8,563 bases of DNA from Gemmatimonadales bacterium (lineage in GTDB: Bacteria > Gemmatimonadota > Gemmatimonadetes > Gemmatimonadales > GWC2-71-9). A model generated the notes under the pieces. It was not told where the DNA came from. It ran no database searches and saw only the letters and a program-made list of their open reading frames with translations. How positions within the stretch are numbered: the first letter of the stretch is position 1; each line of letters opens with the position of its first letter. The stretch is taken from assembly GCA_013812695.1 (NCBI GenBank), contig JACCSZ010000056.1, positions 1 to 8,563 of the forward strand, read 5' to 3'. A program made the position numbers and the translations under genes. This document shows, piece by piece, positions 1-5,980 of this stretch.

Positions 1-98
1 GCTCCAAGTGAGAATTCAGCGCCCTGGGCATGCCCCACGCGCGCGGATGCCAAGATGCCCACCAGACCAATCGCGACTGCTGCCGCTACCCTCACCAT
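1..98 (-). CDS. Exported protein, N-terminus only (3' end outside window)
   Basis: Only 32 full codons are visible, enough to show a classical Sec signal peptide: a short basic start (MVRV), a hydrophobic core (AAAVAIGLVGILA) and a polar end with a likely signal peptidase I site at GHA-QGAEF, around residue 24. The first mature residues (QGAEFSLGA) resemble the opening strand of an outer-membrane beta-barrel protein, but too little is present to be sure. It is preceded by AAGGAG and by a CRP-type operator with a -10-like element, and separated by 213 bases from the operon upstream, so it is probably its own transcription unit. The start ATG is followed directly by GTG; the Shine-Dalgarno spacing favours the ATG. 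Confidence 0.72.
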   Translation of the reverse strand, partial: MVRVAAAVAIGLVGILASARVGHAQGAEFSLG

Positions 99-103
99 AC
101 CGT

Positions 104-109
104 CTCCTT
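104..109 (-). promoter_or_regulatory. Shine-Dalgarno AAGGAG
   Basis: AAGGAG, a near-perfect ribosome binding site, sits 5 bases before the ATG at 98. It is the strongest such site in the window and fixes the start of the exported-protein gene. Confidence 0.75.
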
Positions 110-185
110 GGTTCCAGGTCAGAATGAAGCCCGGCGCGATTCACCACTAGTTGCCTGCTCACCCGCCGGGGGTCGAGGTGCTGGC

Positions 186-191
186 ATAGTA
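186..191 (-). promoter_or_regulatory. Putative -10 element (TACTAT) of a class II CRP-dependent promoter
   Basis: TACTAT matches four of six bases of TATAAT. Exactly 21 bases separate it from the end of the CRP-type core, which puts the palindrome centre at -41.5 for a start at A179, the canonical class II arrangement. No good -35 hexamer is seen, as is usual for an activator-dependent promoter. It would give a leader of 81 bases before the ATG at 98. Confidence 0.4.
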
Positions 192-212
192 CTTGGGGTC
201 CTTCTTGGAAGG

Positions 213-228
213 TGTGAGCGAGGTCACA
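213..228 (-). promoter_or_regulatory. CRP-type operator, perfect TGTGA-N6-TCACA
   Basis: The sequence TGTGA GCGAGG TCACA matches all ten fixed positions of the CRP/Vfr/GlxR-type consensus and lies in the only sizeable intergenic region. It is flanked by one more pair (G212/C229). Its centre is at 220.5, upstream of the exported-protein gene starting at 98. A second nested inverted repeat, AGGTGT (210-215) with ACACCT (231-236), overlaps it. The regulator itself is not in the window. Confidence 0.6.
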
Positions 229-251
229 CTACACCTGGACGTCGACTGCTT

Positions 252-275
252 TCCGCCGCGTTGGTTTGCGGCGGA
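252..275 (-). other. Intergenic 8-bp hairpin after the operon
   Basis: TCCGCCGC (252-259) and GCGGCGGA (268-275) form a perfect 8-bp stem with an 8-base loop, starting 37 bases past the last operon stop. No run of T follows on the minus strand, so it is not a classical intrinsic terminator. It could stabilise the 3' end of the operon transcript or be a tail-less terminator. Confidence 0.35.
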
Positions 276-311
276 GACACTTCGAACTCGGCGGTCCTGC
301 GAGGGGTGCCT

Positions 312-545
312 TCATCTCGGGCCATCCTCACCGACAGCTTCAGCCTGTGCGGGAGAGTGTCCCACAGCAGTGTCCAGCACCTTCGGCTGCGGACGCTGAA
401 GCAGCCGAAACCCAAGGGACGCCAGCAGGAGCGCGATGGCGCCCCACGCCAGCCTGGAGTCGTCCGCCGACACCGCGAGCAAGGCCACCAGGAAGCCCGG
501 CCCAGCGACTGCGCGGCGTACGAGAGGTAACCGGGAACTTGTCAC
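312..545 (-). CDS. Small unrecognised membrane protein, last gene of the operon
   Basis: A 77-residue predicted protein that I do not recognise. The N-terminus is basic (RLPLVRRAV), followed by two hydrophobic stretches, GPGFLVALLAVSA (about 15-27) and WGAIALLLASLGFRLL (about 33-48), joined by a short acidic turn (DDSR), then a polar tail of about 28 residues ending in EDGPR. This suggests a hairpin membrane protein; a distant DUF2892-like resemblance is possible but not convincing. Support for it being real is the GTG at 545, which forms the same GTGA overlap with the hydratase stop seen at three other junctions, plus the clean hydrophobic pattern. Codon use drifts toward lower third-position GC in the tail, and a 9-bp hairpin lies inside the gene, so a chance reading frame cannot be excluded. 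Confidence 0.55.
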   Translation of the reverse strand: MTSSRLPLVRRAVAGPGFLVALLAVSADDSRLAWGAIALLLASLGFRLLQRPQPKVLDTAVGHSPAQAEAVGEDGPR

Positions 546-1309
546 CGGCGTAGAAACCGGCTGATCGCGTCGTGAAACTCGGGCGTCCGCCGGGCCACAG
601 CGTTGACTCGCGCGCCTAGCGCGAGTCCTTCCTCGAGGCTGCGGCCGTCGAGCTCATGGAAGAGTTGCTTGGTGAAAGCCATCGCGGACGGGCTAGTCGA
701 GGCGAGCGCTTCGGCGAGGGTGGCGGACTCCTGGTCGAGGTCGTCATCGGAAACGACCCGCGCGAGCAGGCCGGCGGTCTGGGCGTGTTGAGCATCGAGT
801 AGCCGGCCCGTGAGGACAAGATCCAGTGCAATCTTCTCGCCCACCGCGCGACGAAGCAGGGTCATGACCATCGCGGGCACGAAGCCGCGCTGGATCTCGG
901 GGTAGCCGAGCTGCGCACCCATGCCTGCGACGGCCAGATCAGCGGCCGTCACCAGCCCTGCGCCGCCCGCCAGCGCCCTCCCCTGCACCACGGCCAGGAT
1001 CGGCTTCGGCAGCCGTCGCATGCTTGTGAAGAGCGCGCCGAGCCTCAGGGCCGTGGCCTCGTTCTCGGCGAGTGTCAGCTCGGCCGACGCAAGCAGCTCC
1101 TCGAGATCGGCGCCGGCGCAGAAGTCGCGCCCGGCGCCGCGCAGGACCACGACGCGCACCTCGGCGTCAAGGTCTGCCCGCTCCAGTCCGGCGTGGAGCG
1201 ACTCGACGAGGGCGCCGCTCAGCGCGTTGCGCTTGTCGGGACGGTCGAGCGTCAGGGTGAGGATGCCGGCGTCGAGACTCTGGCGAAGCGGCACGTCTGT
1301 GACTGTCAC
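542..1309 (-). CDS. Enoyl-CoA hydratase/isomerase family protein, LiuC/AtuE-like
   Basis: A 255-residue crotonase-fold enzyme expected to hydrate an unsaturated acyl-CoA. In the operon context the natural candidates are 3-methylglutaconyl-CoA (leucine pathway) or the carboxygeranoyl-CoA step of terpene degradation. Motifs are TLDRPDKRNAL (20-30), FCAGADLEEL (63-72, the CoA oxyanion hole), AVVQGRALAGGAGLVTAADLA (106-126) and LGYPEIQRGFVPA (134-146). Glu138 matches rat crotonase Glu164. The position of Glu144 is Gly118, a change I recall in the LiuC/AtuE branch, which suits the neighbouring carboxylase. The GTG start at 1309 overlaps the previous stop (GTGA). No clear Shine-Dalgarno precedes it, so coupled re-initiation is likely. 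General enoyl-CoA hydratase of another pathway remains possible. Confidence 0.93.
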   Translation of the reverse strand: MTVTDVPLRQSLDAGILTLTLDRPDKRNALSGALVESLHAGLERADLDAEVRVVVLRGAGRDFCAGADLEELLASAELTLAENEATALRLGALFTSMRRLPKPILAVVQGRALAGGAGLVTAADLAVAGMGAQLGYPEIQRGFVPAMVMTLLRRAVGEKIALDLVLTGRLLDAQHAQTAGLLARVVSDDDLDQESATLAEALASTSPSAMAFTKQLFHELDGRSLEEGLALGARVNAVARRTPEFHDAISRFLRR

Positions 1310-1710
1310 TTGCGGGTCAGAGTCCGGGCAAGTCCGACGGGCACGTCGATCTCCATCCGCAGCAGGGCGGTCGAGTACACCTTGCCTTGAGCATCGGTCT
1401 TGAGGGACAGTGTGCCGCCGCCATCGAGCGCGTCGTGCAGGAGAAAGTTGAGCGCGTGGATATTCGGCAGCTCGAAGCGGTCTACGCCACTCACCATCCC
1501 CCTGAAGTGTCGAGCGACGCGGGCGGCACTGACCTCCCGCACCAGGAGCGGGTAGTAGACGCGCTCGAGGGCGATGAGACCGACGTTCGCGGTGTTGCCC
1601 TTGTCACCCGAGCGCGCGTGGGCCAGCAGTCGAAGCTGCACGGGCCGGGTGGCCGCTGGCTGGGGGCCGCGAGCCTTGGCACCCCTGGCTTTGACGCGCT
1701 TGGCGGCCAT
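1306..1710 (-). CDS. AtuA-associated ferredoxin-fold domain protein (split AtuA C-terminus)
   Basis: A 134-residue protein matching the small domain that ends full-length AtuA proteins. It has LRLLAHARSGDKGNTANVG (residues 26-44, with the conserved SGDKG at 34-38), ELPNIHALNFLLHDALDGGG (80-99) and a closing LLRMEIDVP. The ferredoxin-like fold name refers to shape: no cysteine cluster for an iron-sulfur centre is present. The first 22 residues are a Lys/Arg/Ala-rich extension (AAKRVKARGAKARG) outside the domain and may be disordered. The ATG at 1710 shares one base with the TGA of the AtuA core gene, so the two are very likely made together and act as one complex. The gene ends with a GTGA overlap into the hydratase gene. 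Confidence 0.88.
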   Translation of the reverse strand: MAAKRVKARGAKARGPQPAATRPVQLRLLAHARSGDKGNTANVGLIALERVYYPLLVREVSAARVARHFRGMVSGVDRFELPNIHALNFLLHDALDGGGTLSLKTDAQGKVYSTALLRMEIDVPVGLARTLTRK

Positions 1711-3095
1711 CACGCGTCCAGGATGTCCACGCGGACGTACGGCTCGATTTCCCGCCGGTCGATCAGCGCCGGCCAGTATGCCACGATTTCCTCGACGGCC
1801 GGGCGTCCGCCGGCGAAGCCGGTCACGCTGGGCGGGCCGGTGAGCACGAGCGGGGCGATCTCGCGGGTGAAGCGCTCCACGGGCGCGCGCTCGCGGGCTC
1901 GCACCCCGACACGGAGCTGGACCTCGGGCAGATCCGGGCTGGGCGCGCCGCTCAAGCGGCCATGGGTCGCGTCCACGCCGACGAACTCCGTGAGAATCTG
2001 GTCGAACTCGAGACCCAGATCGGCCAGGCGGCGGCGCAGGACCCGGTCGGCGGCTTTGGCCTTGTCGTAGGCCTCCGGCCAGGCATACACCAGCGTGCCC
2101 ACCGCCTTGTAGCCCCAGAAGTAGGCGATCGACACCTTGAGCATCGGCGTCCGCGGCCCGCCCCGGACGCCGGTCACGCGCACGCGGTCGCGGCCCGCCT
2201 GCCGAAGCTGGATGGACGTGAAGTCGGCCACGCCGTCGGGTGTGATGTAGCTCCGCGGATCGCCCATCTCGTAGACCAGTTGTTCGCTCACCGACGCCAC
2301 CGACACCACCCCGCCCGTGCCCGGGTGTTTGGTGACGACGAAGCTCCCGTCCGCCGCGGCCTCCACGATCGGAAACCCAGGGTCGGCCAGCCCGCGCACG
2401 CTCCGCCAGCCCTTGAGCAGATTTCCACCCGAAGCCTGCGCCCCGCACTCGATGATATGGCCGGCCACCGTGCCCGCCGCGACCTTGTCCCAGTCCTCGG
2501 GTGACCAGCCGAACTCGTGAAAAATCGGACCCAGCGTGAGGCCGGTGTCCGTGACTCGGCCGGTGACCACCACGTCTGCGCCGCCGCGGAGCGCTTCGAC
2601 GATCGGCGCCATGCCGAGGTAGGCATTGGCTGACAGCACCAGGTCGCGGATGTCGGAGAGCGGCCGGCCCGTTTCCATGTCGCTCAAGCTGTGGCCACGG
2701 GCGATGAGATCGTCGAGGCGTTCGAGCACGTCGTCGCCGGCAACGAGACCCACGCGGAGCGGCCGCGGGAGCCGCAGCTTCCGCGCGACGGCGAGCACCG
2801 CCTCGGCGCACCCGCGCGGATTCACGCCGCCGGCGTTCGACGTGATCTTGATGCCGCGCTCGACGACATCGGGAAGAATGCGCTCCATCAGCGGCACGAA
2901 GTCGCGCGCGTACCCCGCCGCCGGATCGCGCGACTTCTGCTTCTGCAGGATGGACATGGTCACCTCGGCGAGGTAGTCCATCATCAGGTAGTCGATGGGA
3001 CCGCCGCGCACCTGGCGCACCGGGGCCTCGAGCCAGTCGCCCCAGAACCCCTGCCCCGCGGCGATCCGCACCGTCCGCCCGTTCACGGCGCTCAC
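1710..3095 (-). CDS. AtuA family protein (DUF1446), core domain
   Basis: A 461-residue member of the AtuA/DUF1446 family. In Pseudomonas, AtuA belongs to the acyclic terpene (citronellol/geraniol) utilisation cluster, but its reaction is not established as far as I know. Family-like segments are AAGQGFWGDW (12-21), GGPIDYLMMDYLAE (31-44), GIKITSNAGGVNP (81-93), TGRVTDTGLTLGP (178-190), GHIIECGAQASGGN (212-225), WRSVRGLADPGFPI (230-243) and VSIAYFWGYKAVG (321-333). The conserved Cys217 and the glycine-rich stretch after it are candidates for an active site. The GTG at 3095 gives a GTGA overlap with the peptidase stop; another GTG at 3086 is possible. Pseudomonas AtuA is longer because it carries a C-terminal ferredoxin-like domain; here that domain is the next gene, which overlaps by one base. 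Confidence 0.93.
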   Translation of the reverse strand: MSAVNGRTVRIAAGQGFWGDWLEAPVRQVRGGPIDYLMMDYLAEVTMSILQKQKSRDPAAGYARDFVPLMERILPDVVERGIKITSNAGGVNPRGCAEAVLAVARKLRLPRPLRVGLVAGDDVLERLDDLIARGHSLSDMETGRPLSDIRDLVLSANAYLGMAPIVEALRGGADVVVTGRVTDTGLTLGPIFHEFGWSPEDWDKVAAGTVAGHIIECGAQASGGNLLKGWRSVRGLADPGFPIVEAAADGSFVVTKHPGTGGVVSVASVSEQLVYEMGDPRSYITPDGVADFTSIQLRQAGRDRVRVTGVRGGPRTPMLKVSIAYFWGYKAVGTLVYAWPEAYDKAKAADRVLRRRLADLGLEFDQILTEFVGVDATHGRLSGAPSPDLPEVQLRVGVRARERAPVERFTREIAPLVLTGPPSVTGFAGGRPAVEEIVAYWPALIDRREIEPYVRVDILDA

Positions 3096-5971
3096 GGCAC
3101 CAGCGCCGCGCCGGGAGGAGGCAGCTCGAGCTCGCGGGTCCAGGTGCGCCCTTCCGCGCGGGCCACGAGCAGCCCGAGCGGCACGAACTTGGGGCCGAGC
3201 GGCCACGGGCTTCCGGGCAACGCGAAGCTCGCCGTGGCGGTGGCGTTCGGCGCGATCGTCGACGTACCGCTGTCGGATCGCGCCAGGAGCACGGAGGTGT
3301 CGGCGTAGACGCGAACGGAGGTCCGCAGGCTCCAGCGCTGGTCGCCGGCGCTGTCCGCGAATCCCGGGAAGAGGCCGAGCGTGACCGGCACGTCGCCGTG
3401 ACCGGGCGGAAGCTGCACCTGCAGGCGCCCGAATGCGTAGTTGAGCGGCTGCTTCCCGAGCTGATGGCCCAGCGAATCGAACAACGTCACCCCGAAATCG
3501 GTGAACCGCGCCCATTGCTCCGGGTCCATGGCGATGTCGACCACGACACCGCGCGACCACCTCGGCACGACGAACGGTATCCGCTGCGCCCCCGAGCCTA
3601 CACCGGCGACTGCCTCGACGCGGGAGGCGCCACCGAGATGCATGCCGATCTCGGTCTCGACCGGCGCGACGGTCACGTTGGTGACGGTGGCCTGGACCGC
3701 CTCACCCCGCCGAGTTGCGGACAGGGTGACGGGTGACTGGCTGACGCGAACCGACGCGCTGACCGCCTCGTCGGGCGGCGCCACGACGACGGCCTCGTAG
3801 ATTCCGGCGACCGCGTCGCGCGAATCGGTCTGGTACTCGGCGGATTGTTGACCGTGACCGGCGCTCCGCGCGCTCTCGTCCCGGAACGGCATGCCTCGCG
3901 GCTCGTGCAGAAACCCCAGCGCCCGTTCAGCCGGCGCACCCGTCTCGATGGTCAGGGCGAACGGCCGGCCGCTGTCGGCCTGGAAGAAGGTGCGGAGCGT
4001 GGCGCCCGCCGGCAGCGCGACGCGATCGCGAAGCTGCTGGGTTCCCGAGGCCACGGGCGCAGACGAGACCACCGTGGTCACCAGCCGGAACGCGGGTCCG
4101 GCAAGGGTGTCCGCCGTCCACGCGGTCACCGTACCGACGGCAGCGCCCGACGTCGGCAGCCCGCGCCGTGCCACGCGAAGCTCGACGCTCGTGCGCGGGC
4201 CCCGGAGGGCGAGGCGAGGCGGCGCGGTGAGCCACGAGGCGTCACTTCGGAGCGTGAAGGCGGAAGGCGCCGCCCCTGGCGGCCGGATCAGCTCGAAGGC
4301 TTGCACGGCATCCACCGCGCCGCGCCGTCCGCGAATCACCGCGCCCGTGGCGTTGCCCGCGCCCATGGCCCGCACTTGGATGTCCGCCACTGGCCGCGCC
4401 GCGCCCAGCCAGGTGTACGCCCGATCGACGTCAGCGAGTCCCGTCCCCTCGTCGAGTACCGTGCCGCCGGGCATCGGCTGCGCGGTTACCATCAGCGCCT
4501 GCCGGATATCGCGCGCGGAGTAGGATCGCTGCTCCTGCGCCAGCGCTGACACCAGCAGCGCGGCCAGACCGGCGGCGTGCGGTGCGGCCATGCTGGTGCC
4601 CTGTGCCACCTCGTCACCCGCGTTCCAGCGAGGGACCGTACTGTAGGCCACCCCGGGGGTGACAAGATCGGGCCGCGCCACCTCACCTCCGCGCGCGCTG
4701 AAATACGCGAGCATGTCCGACGGCGGCGACCCCGCTGCACGCGGCGGGAGAAACGCCGCCGGCAAGGTCGCGCCCACGCTGATGGCCCGTGAGGCGCTGC
4801 CGGGAAAGCCGGTCGTCGAAAGTCCGGGACCGTCGTTTCCGGCGCTGATCGTCATCACGACCGTCGGGTGCTGGGTCAGCACCGAATCCACGATGTGGTC
4901 GATGCGCGCCCGACCCTCGATCTCATTGCCGACGCCAAAGCTCAGATTGAGCACCAGCGGCAGCCGCCGCGCTTCAGCGAAGCGGATGGCGTAATCGAGC
5001 GCGCGAAGCATGCTGCCGGAGGTCGAGATCCCACCCTGGGCGCTGTTGGCGATCTTGAGGCCGAGTAGCTGCGCGCCGGGCGCCACGCCGTTGAAGCCAC
5101 GGACGCCGTAGATGTCGTGGCCGGCGGCGATGCCCGAGACGTGCGAGCCGTGCGAGCCGGTATCGAAGTAGAGGTCGAGCCGCGGCGTTCCGTCTTCGTC
5201 GGTGAAGTTGGCGGCGACGGTCACCTTGGACGGCGCCCCCCGGAATGACCAGCCGAAGAGCTCGCGGCCTGCCAGGTAGTCGTGCACCGGCCGTTCGCCG
5301 GCCAGCGAGCCGTCGCCGTCGGTGTCGGCAAGCAGGACCCAGCCGTCCGTCGCCCGCACGACGATCACGGGCAGCGTGTCGCGGACGGCCCCGTTGCCGT
5401 TCAGGTCCGCGGCCGGCGGCCCGCCGAGCGGGATCTCCGCGATCGTCCCCGCGTAGTATGGGCCTGAAGTGTTGAGGGACACCACGCTTCCGAACCCACC
5501 GAGCCGGCGACCCGCCACCTCCACCGAATCGCCGGTGGCGCGGACCACCGCGAGCGGGACGGCGCCCTCGCCCGAGAAGTCGCGAAGGTCGAGCACCTTG
5601 GGACTGCCGGTGGTCGTGGTCATGAGGCCGGGTATCCCGGGATCGATGCCCGTATCCAGGATGCCGATCAGCACGCCGCGTCCGTCGAACTCCGGATGAG
5701 CGCGAAGGAACCGTTCTACGCCGGTGCTCGAGACCGGCATCCAGCCCCGGGCATACGCCGCGGCAGGTGGCGCTATCCGGCCGACCGAATCGTGCCGGGC
5801 CTCGGCTGGTGCGGGCGCCGGCGGCGGCGGCGTCTTCGGGGCCTCCGCAGGCGGTGGGGGAATCCCGGGTCCGGACCTTGGCGCGGGACCGGGCGCCGAG
5901 ACGTCGCTGCGGGCGGGCGCGCAGGCGAAGGCAGCGGTGAGCAGGCAGGTAGCGAGGTACAGCGGACGCAT
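3092..5971 (-). CDS. Lipoprotein-type S8 serine peptidase, tripeptidyl-peptidase II-like
   Basis: A subtilisin-family peptidase of 959 residues, probably exported and lipid-anchored. The N-terminus (MRPLYLATCLLTAAFAC) is a signal peptide ending in a lipobox-like AFAC, with Cys17 the likely anchor. A Pro/Ala-rich linker follows (about 25-58). The catalytic triad is visible: Asp106 in GILDTGIDPGIPG, His274 in GSHGSHVSG, Ser460 in QGTSMAAPHAAG; Asn379 in ISAGNDGPGLST is the oxyanion residue. The insert of about 165 residues between Asp and His, the DPG.PG motif after Asp and the GNDGPGLST..PG run are hallmarks of tripeptidyl-peptidase II rather than classical subtilisin. The insert contains two acidic turn motifs (DLNGNGAVRD, 189-198; DTDGDGSL, 216-223) that could bind calcium. 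Residues 470-959 look beta-rich with no recognised repeat. The start is 7 bases after the carboxyltransferase stop, and the stop overlaps the AtuA start by 4 bases. Exact cleavage specificity is not shown by sequence. Confidence 0.93.
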   Translation of the reverse strand: MRPLYLATCLLTAAFACAPARSDVSAPGPAPRSGPGIPPPPAEAPKTPPPPAPAPAEARHDSVGRIAPPAAAYARGWMPVSSTGVERFLRAHPEFDGRGVLIGILDTGIDPGIPGLMTTTTGSPKVLDLRDFSGEGAVPLAVVRATGDSVEVAGRRLGGFGSVVSLNTSGPYYAGTIAEIPLGGPPAADLNGNGAVRDTLPVIVVRATDGWVLLADTDGDGSLAGERPVHDYLAGRELFGWSFRGAPSKVTVAANFTDEDGTPRLDLYFDTGSHGSHVSGIAAGHDIYGVRGFNGVAPGAQLLGLKIANSAQGGISTSGSMLRALDYAIRFAEARRLPLVLNLSFGVGNEIEGRARIDHIVDSVLTQHPTVVMTISAGNDGPGLSTTGFPGSASRAISVGATLPAAFLPPRAAGSPPSDMLAYFSARGGEVARPDLVTPGVAYSTVPRWNAGDEVAQGTSMAAPHAAGLAALLVSALAQEQRSYSARDIRQALMVTAQPMPGGTVLDEGTGLADVDRAYTWLGAARPVADIQVRAMGAGNATGAVIRGRRGAVDAVQAFELIRPPGAAPSAFTLRSDASWLTAPPRLALRGPRTSVELRVARRGLPTSGAAVGTVTAWTADTLAGPAFRLVTTVVSSAPVASGTQQLRDRVALPAGATLRTFFQADSGRPFALTIETGAPAERALGFLHEPRGMPFRDESARSAGHGQQSAEYQTDSRDAVAGIYEAVVVAPPDEAVSASVRVSQSPVTLSATRRGEAVQATVTNVTVAPVETEIGMHLGGASRVEAVAGVGSGAQRIPFVVPRWSRGVVVDIAMDPEQWARFTDFGVTLFDSLGHQLGKQPLNYAFGRLQVQLPPGHGDVPVTLGLFPGFADSAGDQRWSLRTSVRVYADTSVLLARSDSGTSTIAPNATATASFALPGSPWPLGPKFVPLGLLVARAEGRTWTRELELPPPGAALVP

Positions 5972-5976
5972 GCGGG

Positions 5977-5980
5977 TCCT
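5977..5980 (-). promoter_or_regulatory. Shine-Dalgarno AGGA before the peptidase gene
   Basis: AGGA lies 5 bases before the ATG at 5971 and overlaps the TAG stop of the carboxyltransferase gene. It supports 5971 as the start, rather than an upstream in-frame start at 6112 that would add 47 residues running through the carboxyltransferase gene. Confidence 0.6.

Noticed and set aside
252..275. Calling the intergenic hairpin an intrinsic terminator
   Set aside because: No T-run follows the stem on either strand, so it is listed only as a hairpin.
30..530. A 166-codon plus-strand frame across the intergenic region
   Set aside because: It is opposite to a signal-peptide gene, a CRP-type operator and a coupled small gene. 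Its composition is Arg/Ser/Pro-rich with no domain or ribosome binding site.
1711..2811. Upstream extension of the small AtuA-C gene
   Set aside because: This is an out-of-frame shadow of the AtuA core gene, with Arg/Pro-rich composition and no domain; the ATG at 1710 begins the recognisable protein.
3096..3560. In-frame upstream extension of the AtuA core gene
   Set aside because: It runs through the 3' part of the peptidase gene, has no family similarity, and is Arg/Ala-rich shadow sequence. The GTG at 3095 gives a proper start-stop overlap.
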